The notes below the pieces were generated by a model. The model did not search any database and was not told the DNA's origin. It saw only the letters and a program-made list of their open reading frames with translations. From Phoronis australis (lineage: Eukaryota > Phoronida > Phoronidae), in NCBI GenBank assembly GCA_002633005.1, contig NMRA01000120.1, positions 578,371-642,370 on the forward strand: 64,000 bases of DNA, given 5' to 3'. A program made the position numbers and the translations under genes. The first letter of the stretch is position 1. Every line of letters begins with the position of its first letter. Below, piece by piece: positions 12,601-23,195 of the stretch.

Positions 12601-15600
12601 CGTGAGCAAACGATGAACTTTGTACTTCTGAAACAGTGGCGGATTTAGGGGGGCCAAGGGGACCATGGCCCCCCTAACTTAAAATCCTGGATCCGCCCCT
12701 GTGAAATGCACTTAGTAAACCAAGTTCACTGCATTAGATAGCAGTTTTATCAATTCCTCTCATAGCTTTTGAAATATAGTGCGCGATGACAAACCTAAAC
12801 AACCAAGGGCTTGAGTTACGGGGCAAAATACCTTTATTGCGATAACGCACTTGTGTGTACTATCTGTTTCGAAAGCTGTCGTTGACAAACCGCCAACAAC
12901 GTCACAAAACAAGGTGATCGCTGTCATTAATGTGGTTTAAAAATAATGCGGTCGAGCTATTTTTAGATCCAGCGCTAAATGTGACTTGTCGTTAGAAATA
13001 CCGGGTGCCCGTAAACCCAGGTAAGCCTTTGTACTGGCAGCGACTGTGACCAAGCCACCCGCTGCTGCAACGTTGCTGGGAGCAACGAAAGAAATGAAAA
13101 CCGCCGCAAGCGACAACGTATAAATCAATAAATAGTCAGAATTCTCAAGTGCAAAGACCCTATTAGTTTTGATGATGCTGTGTTGTATAACTTGCATTGC
13201 CATATGCCCTGAAGGGACATTGCCAGTTTTACAGCCGATTTTTTTGGATTATTAAATAGAACCCATTGTTTATGTGGTTTTATAACAAATGGCCAGGTCT
13301 TGCCGTTGTCTGCTAGACATTAGTTGAAGTCAAGGTCAGTTTCTTTACCAGTTAAATACGCCAAAAAGCCTGCTCAGCCATTGGCCGAGCCAACAAAGCG
13401 ATAGACTGCGACCGGGGGTTGGAGGTTCGATTCCACGTGGTAGCAGGCTCTCAGGAAATCACTATAGTACGCCTTTAATACAAGCAAGTCCGAGATTGTT
13501 TGTCCTTGAACGGCCTACATGTACCTACTTAATTCCAGTCCAGTCAAGGCAAGTAAAAATACGTTAACTTTTGATCCACTTCAACAGTCGGCTACTTCAC
13601 CAGCCGTCATCGTGTTTTTATAGTAGTTTGCACCGAGTAACACATTAAAAATATTCAAAATCTTAGTCAGCGACACCCACACCTAGCTATGCTTTATTTA
13701 TAGGTACTTGACTTTCCCTGCTGTCCACTTCTGTCAGTTTACATAAATCAACCCGACCACAGAAACTCAAAATATATAACAACTTTCTCTAGGCGTCGGA
13801 CTGCTAATTAAAGAATTCTTTCAAATGACCATCAGAACACATTTTCAGGAAATTCGCTTGTCGACGACGATACATGTAGAATTCCAACGCTCAAAGCGAA
13901 TTGATCTCAGGTGTTGAAGCTGTCACGAGGGAGTTCATCTTTGCCAGATTGTCCATTCATCCACATTCAGCTACAGCTTGGCGCTTCGTACAAAATAGGG
14001 TCCCCATTCCGTCCACACAGGGGCGATTCAAAAGAGGTTGCAACCTGGGGAATCCAGTGACAAAGCAACAGCTTAAGGCCGTGGCAGATGCCTCTCGAAA
14101 AGGGAGGCGACCGGGGAGGAGAAAAGAGGCAGTATGAAAATTGTGGAGACAGGGAATTGCAACGACGTTGTATAGCTTAACCAGGCACTGAGGGTCCCGG
14201 CCATCATGTTCAAAGGCAGGCGTTCGCAGACATTCTAACCCACCCCCTCCCGAAATTCACCTTATTATTGAATAAGAATCCCTTGACAAAACAAAGTACT
14301 ATATGAATTAGTTGTGAGCAGTCACCTGTCACCGCAATTAAACTCCCAGGACCAACCACGGATAGTTCAGTGTCAATGACTATGACGTCAAAGCTTCGCA
14401 AGATCGTTTCGCAGCCAACATGTAGCGGGTGTTACATCTTGAGTGACAGACAAGCCATGCACGCGCCTTGCTACGTCAAGACGTAAATTTGAGACACGCC
14501 AGTCAGGATTAATTTCAAAACGGTTTCTGACCTTTTTAACCAAATGCCAAGGTGTACCAAAATATGACTGGGCTTCATCGCACAAGTCGACGGGTTAACG
14601 GTTTCCGTTCACGATAGATCTCGAAAAATTTTACTTACCCGGTAACATTAATTCAAGCGCCACGTAAAACTGAAGTTGACAAAATCTTACTCTATTTATA
14701 AATTGCCAGAGTCACGTGTTACGTTACGTTATTACTTTTTAAATTAGTTAGCCTTTATTACGTATATTACCTCATGTTGTACAATCTGGTTTCTTATTAT
14801 TAACCACGCACTCTGTCACTAATAGTCGTTTTTCTATTGAACACATTTCGATAGGATAGTCCGCTGAGGCAATAACAGTGGTCCTACAACACTCTTCAAT
14901 AAAAATTACAGAATTGAAAATTGAACTATGATTGACAATTGCAACGACACGACATTTACAATAAAAATGGAATAAAGAAAATTTTAAAGGGAATATTAGA
15001 AATCTGATGAGACAAGTGATTAAAATTCAAAAACGCCTGTCCAAATTATTGATTGAATGATCCACGGCAAACTCTTCAGGACATCAGAGTCTTTCTTGAG
15101 GTGATTCGCAGCAATTATTTTAATAGGTGTACAGCAATTAAACAACAAAAATGTGCTTCTATAGTACGGTAAATGTGCCCCTATAGCACAGTTAAGTCGT
15201 AAGATCAAAATTGTAAATAAACTCCATGAAACAGAATGATAAAAACAAATGCTCGAACATTTTGGTCCCATGCAGCGTATGATTGTCAAGCAATGCCAAA
15301 GATATTTACGGAGCGGTAAATAGTTTAGTTTCGTACCTTAAGATCATACATTTCAAGTGCTTATTATGGAGATAAATATTCGTAAAAATATAAGGAAATT
15401 ATAGTTTTTTAAATTTTACGATTCAGTCACGGATGTTTCCACCAAAACACAGCATGGTAGAAACACTATTTTTCAAAATTAATTTGTGAGCTATAAGGAT
15501 TCTTTCAGATTCTCGTACTGGTTTGGCTACCTCAAACAGACCAGTTATTACACCACACGTTTCACAAGTTTATAGTCCCTGCGTTTTGATTCGGTTGTAG

Positions 15601-18034
15601 TACAAAATGGCGTCACCGCTAAATTAGCTTAACGTTTGACCTTCCCTGATCAAAATATTTACAGGTCACAGAAGAGAACTCCTCTGCGTGTTGCAGCGGG
15701 TACACGTGTTCGAAAGTAACCCCCCCCCCAGACAGTGGTTCCACAAGCGTTGTTATCTGTCAACTTATCACACGATTTCGCTGACTGAACCAACAAATTT
15801 GTCCGAATGTCTCACAGTATAACGCCTCGGCTAACATTTACATTGGTACCCTAGCGATTAAGTTTTAACAGTTCGGGCAAGTGCCAGATTGCGGATTCTC
15901 GGGGACCCTATATTGCAGGAAGTCTGTGGTGCAGCCGTCTGTAGTCACAATTGTTTCACTACCCCAGGTCGCAATTTCCCTCAGTCGCCACAATTTCTGA
16001 GCTACCCCCCCCCCCCCCCCCCNGATCGTCACGATTTTCGCTCTACGACCCCGTCGCCACAGCTGGCCAATAGGCAAAAATGACCTGCGTCGAGAAAAAC
16101 AGTTTAAAACTACCAAGAAAATTGCTCGAAATGAATTTTTCAGAATTGTTAAATTAAAAGTTCAACAAGTAATGAATGCCCATAAGACAACACAAAACGA
16201 AACCATTTACCGGTAACCATCGTCAGGAATGGAATACCATACTTAAATAAAATTCTCTTATAAAGATATAAAATGGATAAAGTGTTTTATAACTGATTGA
16301 CTGAAATGAATTAGTCATTAAGAACATGGCAGTGAAAGGTCATCGCGTGCATTTACACGATGATCTTTTGAATTAGCACTCGGTGACCTTAAGGACGATT
16401 CCACTCGAGTCATAGTCATTACGTAAGAGGATCGCACCTTCCCTCCATGTGCCACTCAGTCCTCGTGAACTGTGAACTTTAAACCCTTACACCCGCGTAA
16501 TATATAATTATATATACTGATAATAATAATTTTATGGCTGTAAAGGTATTAGGGTCAAAACTGGGGTTTCAAGTACTTAACAAGTTACCTGAAGGGTTTC
16601 GAAAAGATCGATTGAAATGTCCGCCCCTAACGATAAAATTTAATTTCACGAAATTGTTTAATTCATTTTATGATAAAATTGAATCCAGAGATGGGAGCGA
16701 GTGGTTTGTCTACACCGAGATCAAAATGAACATCCTCCAGTAATTGCTGTTTCGGGGCAAATTTTGCTGATCTTTCCACATTTAACCGACCACCTGTTGC
16801 AAAATTCATCGAGAGGGCATTATCTTTCGTAACTCTACTAATCTTCGTTTTCACAGAGATTAAGCAATTTATTTTGAAACACGAAAGGTTAACTACACCT
16901 TATGACCCCGCTGTAAGAACCCCCATCGAGGCGTCGTTGAACGGCCTTGTGCAAATCGCCAATAAGAACATACTCCTGAACGCACCCCCAATATGCACTC
17001 AGTAACCTTTGGCGATTGAAAATTAAGCGATATACTTGAATTAAAAGTTATTAAGAATATGTGATGTCATAATATTGGCTGAATACAGAGCATCAGAGAG
17101 GGGATTTCATTCTGCACTCGTTGGCCGGCCTAAACCAACTATTTATTTTGCTTCAAGGGAGACAGGTTATTTTTCGTGACACTACAAATAGCTCATACAG
17201 CGATACACAGGCTCATTACATTGTGTTTATTAACTGACCAGGCATCTCATTCAAATTAAATCGCTCAGTAATACGTCGCGATCACGGAAAGCGTCGTTTA
17301 GGCCAAATAGAGTTACCGTAGCAGATAAAGCTGAAATTCATAGTCAATTTTCAATGATAGCTTATTTTAGCCCACAGCGGAGAATAATGTGCGACATTGA
17401 GGATTTCTCAAGTGCATAAACGTTTCAAGTACCTCTTTCATGCGACGCTGTCATTAAAAGACCCGCCTATGGAGACGATGACTTCAAGACAAAAGCATAG
17501 GACAGTTACCACCTGACCCCACGATTACAAAAAATCTGCCCAGAGGCAGGAGGGAGCGATAATGGTCGGTTGTAATCTGCCAATATGCACCTTCTCGATT
17601 GCTGTAGGCTATTTTCAGTGACCAATTTTGCTTAATACCTCATTAATTCAGAATTTGTGGCCATTACGCAAAGATAACAATCATCGGTTTTGATCGTCAC
17701 CCCTTGATCACTTCGGAAAGCCGAGTTGCTAATTCGTTTTGACGAATATGTTTCGAAATTACACCTTCCGTCACGTCTCTGCTTTCAGATCAACAATCTA
17801 GCCATCACACAAACCGCCGAAAAGAAAAATGACTACAGGTGAACCAATTTTGTAATTAACAGCAGGTGAACTACTTTTTGTAATTAATGGGTAGACAACT
17901 GATTTCGTAGCCAACGCGACTTTAACGAAAGGCGTGCGTACAACAAGCGAACACTAAGAAAGGTTAAAAGTAAGAACTTACCTGTAAAACCATATTGCTA
18001 AGAGTACCAAGTTGATTATGACCAAACCCCACAT
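508..18034 (-). CDS. Cytochrome P450, CYP3 clan (CYP3A / CYP13A-like), partial at 3' end
   Basis: Heme-thiolate monooxygenase anchored by its N-terminus in the endoplasmic reticulum; it would use electrons from NADPH-P450 reductase to oxidise lipophilic substrates. Ten coding exons join in frame with GT-AG introns: 17982-18034, 5799-5895, 5332-5481, 4375-4595, 3993-4144, 3205-3365, 2564-2893, 1881-2027, 1200-1288, 508-654. The joined protein (about 515 residues) shows a short hydrophobic anchor (1-17), a proline-containing hinge (GINGPEPN), WxxxR in helix C (W126, R130), AGYETTS in helix I (A400-S406), ExxR in helix K (E457, R460) and the start of the PER motif. The heme-binding FxxGxxxCxG exon is absent from 1-507 on this strand and must lie left of the window. 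The motif FYGRK followed by PIQxDP recalls nematode CYP13A and other invertebrate CYP3-clan proteins (remembered, not searched). The family usually has about 500 residues; this one is longer because of an insertion in exon 7. Family call is secure; subfamily and substrate are unknown. Confidence 0.95.
1200..1288 (-). CDS. P450 exon 9: helix K, ExxR
   Basis: 29 codons plus two bases, acceptor ATTTTACAG and donor [20 protein letters not shown] contains the invariant E457xxR460 of helix K that locks the heme-binding core. Too short to stand out as an open frame but unmistakable in content and phase. Confidence 0.95.
1881..2027 (-). CDS. P450 exon 8: helix I, AGYETTS
   Basis: 49 codons, phase 0 to 0, acceptor AACTTTCAG and donor [28 protein letters not shown] is the oxygen-activation helix I with the acid/Thr pair, followed by [13 protein letters not shown], nearly identical to [13 protein letters not shown] of CYP3A4. 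Confidence 0.97.
2564..2893 (-). CDS. P450 exon 7: helix H plus polar, lysine-rich insertion
   Basis: 110 codons, phase 0 to 0, acceptor ATTGTAG and donor GTAAGT. It opens with [12 protein letters not shown], matching RVDFLQLMIDS of CYP3A4, then carries about 80 residues rich in Ser, Thr, Asn, Asp and Lys, including a run [12 protein letters not shown] near residues 371-382, before LTMD leads into helix I. In human CYP3A4 this loop is only about 15 residues. The reading frame is open throughout and flanked by correct splice sites, so the insertion looks like genuine protein and not retained intron. Confidence 0.92.
3205..3365 (-). CDS. P450 exon 6: helix F-G, membrane-facing segment
   Basis: Two bases plus 53 codons, donor GTAAGG. 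The acceptor chosen (ATGTGGTCAG before 3365) keeps the frame and gives [15 protein letters not shown], the hydrophobic F-G region. A stronger-looking acceptor 31 bases upstream (CTACCACAG, exon edge 3396) would shift the frame to an early stop with the exon 5 donor used here. The left edge and frame are secure; the right edge is the least certain boundary of the gene. Confidence 0.85.
3993..4144 (-). CDS. P450 exon 5: helix E-F region
   Basis: One base, 50 codons and one base between acceptor TTTGCAG and donor [23 protein letters not shown] matches the conserved CYP3 block around [28 protein letters not shown] follows as expected. Confidence 0.94.
4375..4595 (-). CDS. P450 exon 4: helix B to helix C, WxxxR
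   Basis: 73 codons plus two bases, acceptor CTATTGCAG and donor GTACATATC. Contains GDRWKHLR, the helix C WxxxR motif that contacts a heme propionate, then the CYP3-type [12 protein letters not shown] stretch. The leftover AG is completed by A of the next exon, giving Arg. Confidence 0.95.
5332..5481 (-). CDS. P450 exon 3: helix A to beta-1 region
   Basis: Exactly 50 codons (phase 0 to 0) between acceptor TTTCACAG and donor [19 protein letters not shown] and the following beta-1 strands ([18 protein letters not shown]) align by eye with YGKVWGFYDGQQP and its downstream text in human CYP3A4. It ends in FYGRK. Confidence 0.95.
5799..5895 (-). CDS. P450 exon 2: basic linker and proline hinge
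   Basis: One base plus 32 codons between acceptor TTTTGTAG and donor GTAAGTAAC. It encodes the basic linker, the GINGPEPN hinge that orients the catalytic domain against the membrane, and the ILFGN segment that follows it in CYP3-clan proteins. Confidence 0.93.
6209..6479. mobile_element. MITE with about 34-bp terminal inverted repeats
   Basis: The left end (6209-6242, CGGAACACCTC...TCTCAAATT) is inverted at 6446-6479 (AATTTGAGGC...GGTGTTCCG) with a few mismatches. No coding capacity. A second nested inverted pair (CAAGCCTCAAATT / AATTTGAGGC) sits at the right end. A diverged relative is at 28686-28870. Lies in P450 intron 1. No clear target-site duplication. Confidence 0.7.
7705..8399. mobile_element. 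Palindromic fold-back element with internal ~22-bp repeats
   Basis: The ends AGCGCCAAATGGTTCTTAA (7705 on) and TTAAGAACCCTTTGGCGCT (to 8399) are inverted copies, and the inverted arms extend well inward: the GCTGAATCAGTTCT block near 7928 is mirrored near 8284-8304. Inside the left arm a ~22-bp unit, TTTTGCTTAATCAACGCGTAG, recurs about seven times (7750-7925) with variants; the right arm carries it inverted (8200-8355). The centre (about 8040-8190) is unique. No transposase frame. This is the build of a non-autonomous fold-back type DNA transposon with subterminal repeats. Lies in P450 intron 1. Confidence 0.75.
10741..10884. mobile_element. MITE with GGGTTGCATAAA ends
   Basis: TGGGTTGCATAAAACTATCC at the left is inverted at the right as ATAACTTTATGCAACTGGGC, about 140 bp in all, no coding capacity. 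A GGGCCCAGTTGCATAAA-type terminus is, from memory, common in short DNA transposons of many invertebrates. It lies in P450 intron 1. Confidence 0.6.
11402..11554. mobile_element. CAG...CTG short DNA transposon, copy A (153 bp)
   Basis: Starts CAGAGGCGGATCCAGG and ends AAATTCGCCACTG; flanked by TAAAA and TAATA, a probable 5-bp target duplication with one change. The inside (GAGTATTA..., TTTTGCCCGTCAGACATT, GGGAGAATTTTAGGG) matches copy C at 51068-51227 in reverse orientation. Likely a non-autonomous hAT-like element, judged from its CAG/CTG ends only. Confidence 0.75.
12003..12093. mobile_element. Second, truncated terminus of the fold-back family
   Basis: AACGCGCAGAAAGGTA, then TTTTAAGAA and CTTTGGCGCTTCAT match the right end of the element at 7705-8399, and an inverted TTTCTGCGCGTT lies at 12005. 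A GTTGAATAAGC unit is present between them. The long left arm is missing, so this is a deleted or short copy. Confidence 0.55.
12105..12250. repeat. Dispersed repeat, relative of 50765-50905
   Basis: Immediately follows the fold-back terminus at 12003-12093. Shares an ordered set of 10- to 12-base blocks with 50765-50905. No coding capacity recognised. Confidence 0.5.
12634..12701. mobile_element. CAG...CTG short DNA transposon, copy B (68 bp, internally deleted)
   Basis: CAGTGGCGGATTTAGGGGGG to CCTGGATCCGCCCCTG, flanked on both sides by TGAAA (12629-12633 and 12702-12706). Only the two ends and the GGGGACCATGGCCCCC centre remain, so it is a deletion derivative of the family seen at 11402 and 51068. 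Confidence 0.75.
13367..13449 (+). repeat. tRNA-Ser-like relic or SINE head
   Basis: AGCCTGCT at the 5' end pairs with AGCAGGCT at the 3' end. GGCCGAG, GCGATAGACTGC and GGTTCGATTCC resemble D-arm, anticodon stem and B box of eukaryotic tRNA-Ser. The anticodon arm is truncated, the T stem has two mismatches and four extra bases precede the acceptor strand, so it is unlikely to be a working tRNA. Confidence 0.5.
17982..18034 (-). CDS. P450 exon 1: start codon and membrane anchor
   Basis: Seventeen codons plus two bases, reading [17 protein letters not shown], then donor AG|GTAAGT. The two leftover bases AG plus the first G of the exon at 5799-5895 restore an arginine codon, and the joined text ([16 protein letters not shown]) has the usual P450 layout of anchor, basic linker and proline hinge. 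The ATG has A at -3. An acceptor-like CATTCACAG ends at 18057, 22 bases before the ATG, so an untranslated 5' exon further right is likely and the promoter is not located. This exon is too short to stand out on its own; the phase match, anchor and donor make it convincing. Confidence 0.82.
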
Positions 18035-18056
18035 GTTACCGCTGTGTTGAGCAGAT

Positions 18057-21000
18057 CTGTGAATGAAAATTGTACAGTGTGAGAAATCGACAGCGTGAAG
18101 ACAAAATGAGTGTGTAATTACAACACACAAATCTCGAATTATGCGATTAATTCCGTATCAATTCCTGCCGAGGAATTAAAAGCTGGTTAGAAATGAACCC
18201 TGGGTCTGTCAGTTTGAGCATAAAGCCGCCGGGAAAAGTCGGTGCTCTCTCCCACTTGACAGCTTATAATGATAAACCAAGGTAGTGACAACCTGTTGTG
18301 GTTCACGCCTATCAATATATGGTCGGAATCACGTGCGGACGATCGCAGGTACGAGAGCCTCGACTTGAACGCAAATTGAATCCAGAATGGAGTTCAATAA
18401 CGCTAGCACCTTGCTAGAAAAGCAAGATCTCGCGAGTTTCAGTTAGATATCGCTGTGTATTATCAAAGACAGCACGCGGATTTTGGTTATTTTTCTCGCC
18501 ACAAAACAGCTACTGAACTCTACCTGCGACTTAGGCAAGTCAAGTTCGTACTGGTTGGACGCGGCAGTTCTTGCGCTAGCGAATCTCGTTAATTCCCATC
18601 AAGAATTCCGGGAACATCCGTACCTGACAGGAGCAGTGCGTCAACCAAGTTTGAACCCGGAAGGCGATTGGCCTACTAATACATGTATGCGACTGAACTC
18701 GCTTGTGCTTTCCATTAGGTGGTAATTACATCTGAACGAATAGTTAAACGTGAACGACCGGAGTCAACATTGAAAAACTCACCCCACTTAAATTGCGTGA
18801 CGACATGTAAACAGGCCCAGAGTACTGTCGAAATGCGTAACTAACGAAAATAAAATAAAATAAAACAAAACTCGCGTGAGCATTCAATCGAATCGGGGCA
18901 AAACCAAACCACGAGCGGACAAGACTCGTTTCTTAGTAAAAACATTTAAGTAGCCACAGAAATTCGGAAACGTTTTACAGTTATCAGGGGGAGGTATAGG
19001 GTCCGCGTTCACATAAGTTTGCCACTGCGACATTCCAGTGTCGCTTTCATTTTTAATAATTACCCGTACCACCGCTATAATAACCGTAAAATATCCCAGT
19101 GCCTAACCCAAGTTAGCACGAAACGCCCAGTAACGCTAAATGCATTACGTAAAAATGTCCAGTTCACATGAGCATGCAAAATACTGTGCACTTTAATGAC
19201 GGAATATCCAATAAGTATTGAATTGTTTCATGCCTGAACACATGGAATTTCGGTGATAATTTTGAATTCATATTAAGTACAAGTAAGCAAATTTTGGAGC
19301 CGAAATTAGTGTTTAACAACCACAGCCTATACTGTATTGTCAAAATTATGGAAATAATGCGTATCCGATTAAATGCCCAGACATGGCCAGCCGCAGTCAT
19401 GCAGCGGGCGTAATCTGGTCAACGTTGTAGGGACCTTGGCGGTATCCGAAAGCCACTTGAAGTCGGCGGATAAGCATGACCGCACTTGGGCAACCAAAAG
19501 AATGCACGGATCCCCACGTGTCGAGTAGATATGTATACATGGTTCTGTGAACCATATGGCCTGGTAACGAAATGTTTCTTTTCATCAATACTTTGCAGAT
19601 GGTGCATTGTCAATGGCAAAATTCCAACACAGCACTAGTTCGAAGGATTAGAAAGTATACTGCTAATGTATAAACAAACTAGAAACAAACACTCGGACGA
19701 GTGACCAAGTGCGAAATCGTATCCGTACCCATGAGTGAACAATGCGTCCCAGAGTTCGTTTTCGAGCGTAGGATAAATTTGAGCTCTGCGCGCAAACGCG
19801 GACAGTTGACAGAATACATCAACGGGGCTTCAGTTTCGTAATCTCGCAAATTTCTCTCTCATAAGCTTTCGTCACTGGCTATTTCAGCTTCCTCAGGAAT
19901 GCACTAAGTGACAGTTGCTGTATTCCGAAAGGTTTTGCACGCGCTCGAACAGGATGCAGGACTTATGGGAAACAGAAACTCGGATTCTACGATCAGTGGT
20001 GCTCTCGGATAAATGACGCGCACAGTGATAAAAGTTGATTACATAAATGGAAACAGACGATTGTCATATAAAATGCACAATTTGTCACTGGATGTATCAT
20101 TCTTGTGTTCCGTCCTCATTTTATCATATTTTGTAGCATTAGATAAACTTCGCATTAAATAAACTGACAAAAGAAGTGCTGGAAAACAGCATGTAAAATA
20201 CTTAACCACAAGGGCTTTGCTCAAACATGCGCAAGGTCTTATATAAGCACGCAGAATCAGAGTGTCATACTGCACCAGACAAAACTGCACTACAGTACAA
20301 ATGCCAGCGATACAAAAAGGAAACTTAGCATGAAAATGTCAACCTGTCATCGAAAGGAAATACGCAAAGTCAGTACACATCGCAGCGCAAATGAAAAGAG
20401 ATGACTAGTTATTCGAGTACCATAATTAAAAAAACGTAAATGTAGACAATATCTGGCAATCCTGCATTTTAGCCTCCTGGATTATCCGAAAGTGATGAGA
20501 ATCAGTTAATACATTGAGTAACTATAGTTATTCAGTGGGTATAACTGGTTTTCAAAGGTTTCCTGATAATTTTGACGACTAAAATGCAATGTTGCCAAAC
20601 ATTCAATAAGACGAAAACTATACCGTAACGAGTATGAGTGACAGTTTAAAACAAATATAAATATATTATTATATAACGTTTTATTTCATAATTGTCAGTT
20701 TCACTGTTTACCACTGGCATTGCGATTAAAATGGTAATGTTCTCACGTCTATTTTTCCCCATAAATGTTGATCAAACAACGAAACCCAGCATTTAATGCA
20801 GTTTCGCCTACCACACATTCGCAAAATAACGTGTTTGATTGTGTGTGACATGCAACTCTCCGGGGACGGGGGCGAATTACGAATTGGTGTATTACAAAAA
20901 CATTTTATTCACTTCTTTTCCCTTAGTAACAATGTCAAAATGCACGTTCTGTGCGTTTTCGGTGCACTCAGATATTGCTCCATATAATCCCACTGATTTT

Positions 21001-22886
21001 CTAGCGTTCCAACTCCCGTGTTAAAGTTTCTGAATTGTTGCAAAAATTACCCCGAGGTAGAGCTCAACGATATCATTACAAACGTTAGCCAGGACATAGC
21101 ACCTGGCAACTCGGCAGTTCCATCAGAGTAAATCAAATTGCAAATCTTTCTTGACTGAATAACGAGTTATATCACAATTATTGGCCTGTCGAAGGTATCC
21201 GTTGTGTTAACGAAGCCTAATTTTTACGCGAAATTTTAACTCATGTAGGCAAGTATCACCCGACTGAATAGGTACGTACATTTCAAACATCTTGCTGAAA
21301 CGAGTAAGTGCATTTTACTTGAACTGGAGAAAACGGGTCTTGTTGCGTCGAGTGGATCGCTAATACACTAGACTCTCGATTTGCACTGTCCTTTGGAAAA
21401 TATCTTACGGACATGTAGATCGATATATCAACCGCTGTAAATAAAGAGAGCGACCCAAGTCCCGCGGGCTATCTAAATTTGCAGAACTGGTGCATTAATG
21501 CTCTCTGATGCTTGCTAATACGCATCTGTACAGCGCACTAAATACACGGACAATCCCCGTTTTCAAAACAATAGGATGACGATAAGCTAGTTGTTGTCGT
21601 TGTTTGTTTGTTTAGCAGATCTTCATCCCGACCCCCTGCGCATGTGTAAACAGAGAATCACGTACGCTTGCGCGTTGGCGATCAACTCATTAGAAGGATT
21701 CCTAGAAAACGAGCATGCAAAAGGTTTTGTGGACCATAAACCAGCCTGATCTTCAAAAGTACGAGGGAATCACTCAAAACATGAATACAACGCAAAATTT
21801 ACGGAAAGTTCAAATCGATTTTAATGTGCGTTTGTACCTCGACCATTTGACGCTGCAAAAACTGTACGGGATTAGCATAATCCAGGATTTCTAATCATAC
21901 CAGGACTAAACCACGGAAATCTCACGATCTGATTTAGCTCGCGTGCCCGGGTACGTAGCGACCCAGTTGTGCCCGTACAGCAAACCTTCACGTAACGAAG
22001 GGTCAATCTCAGGTTAAATCTGCAATTAATTCCCCAACAATGCTCAGTCGTAGTTGTACAAGCGACCATCACTTAAAAGTCGCCGTGCTCGATAACCCTT
22101 CAATGACGAATAGTTCTCGAGAGAGGCCCACGAATTGATGCTCTCGTATGGTCTTATGGAAATCACAACGCTTAGGATATGGAAGCTTGTCTTTGTCATC
22201 CAGTGTGCATTTGGTTTTACAGACAGTCAGCAGTTAAACGATGTTGATAATCAACCAAGCGTAGACAAATAAATGGCAACACAACAATGAATACCAACAC
22301 CTGGTTTGACTTAAAAATACCAGAGCTGAGGTGACTTAACCGAGTCATTAAGGTTAAGTGTAATGGCTGGATGTAATACCGCATGTTCTGCCTGCTGAAA
22401 CTGATAGTAACAGTCGACAACAGCACTTGATCATTAATAAAAAGTTCGCCCACAAGCTTTAATTTCAAAAGAAGACGAGGAACAAAGAAATCGATGCCAC
22501 ATACATATTTTCTAATCTTGCGAGTAACCGTACTAACAGTTGCATGATCAGAAAGAAACCCCCATCATATTACGAAAAAATGTTTTCGCGAAGTTTTCCA
22601 ACAAAAGTTTCCTTTAACCAAGATACCTCTTTCGCATCATAATCTTGAATCAAAACTTCCAATACCTTATGAAAATAGAAAACATTAATGTGAAATATTT
22701 TCATTTGTTCTTGGTTTTGTCAAAATTTCAAGTTAAATGTTAAACCGGCAAGCTTACCTAAAATCTTAAGTCCAAGTTGGGTACCTCGGCGACTTCTTTA
22801 TCAATGCTTGCCTCGCTACAACTCAATTACTATTGATAGGCCCGCGTTATCAATGAAGCCTATATACAACGAATGCGTAACATAGT
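18057..22886. other. Upstream of P450, no gene seen
   Basis: AT-rich sequence with only short open frames and no recognisable domain. An untranslated P450 5' exon and the P450 promoter should lie here or further right, but no TATA or initiator could be placed with confidence on the minus strand. An A-rich AAAATAAAAT tract is at 18846-18870. Confidence 0.4.
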
Positions 22887-23040
22887 CACGTGGGTGCGAA
22901 TCGGCATTCAGCGCTTTCTATTCTCGCCAATGAAATACTTTGAGCCAATCAGATCACAGAAGTCCACCAAAAGGGGGTGGGGACTAAATCGAGAAAGTCT
23001 ATAAGGGCGGACATTGCTTTCGTAATAGATTACTCAGTGT
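22887..23040 (+). promoter_or_regulatory. Candidate RNA polymerase II core promoter
   Basis: In order on the plus strand: an E-box CACGTG (22888), two CCAAT boxes (GCCAATGAA near 22926, AGCCAATCAGA near 22944), a GC/CACCC-type box AAGGGGGTGGGG (22971-22982), a TATA-like CTATAAGG (22999-23006) and an initiator-like TCAGT (23034-23038) about 35 bases downstream. The order and spacing are those of an animal TATA promoter. The first downstream ATG (23118) opens only 25 codons, so the first exon may be mainly untranslated or the RNA noncoding. Confidence 0.5.
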
Positions 23041-23195
23041 ACGGGACACGGAAGCTACAGTCGTTTGGTGCGATTGATGCGAAATCAGTCAAGTGAACGA
23101 GAGGCAGCTATGTAACTATGAAAACTGTCATGAGTCAAACAAACCAGTCATTTCGTACTAAACCTTCGCCTACAAGCAGTCACACACCTTGTTAG

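Larger units (their letters stand above)
5896..17981 (-). other. P450 intron 1 (12 kb), element-rich, no other gene recognised
   Basis: Bounded by donor GTAAGT at 17981 and acceptor TTTTGTAG at 5896. Apart from the elements listed separately it is AT-rich sequence with no convincing coding exon. It contains poly-C tracts at 15720-15729 and 16005-16022, the latter ending in an N at 16023, and a 24-25-bp direct repeat (CAGGTGAAC...TTGTAATTAA) at 17835-17886. Exon-like short pieces such as 14640-14672 are too small to trust. Confidence 0.6.

Noticed and set aside
12937-13203. Minus-strand 88-codon frame with a hydrophobic segment, considered as an alternative P450 anchor exon
   Set aside because: It lacks a donor in the required phase, and the exon at 17982-18034 fits far better.
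14640-14672. Minus-strand short piece [11 protein letters not shown] with a strong acceptor and donor
   Set aside because: Only 11 codons; pairs of splice-like signals this close arise by chance in a 12-kb intron.
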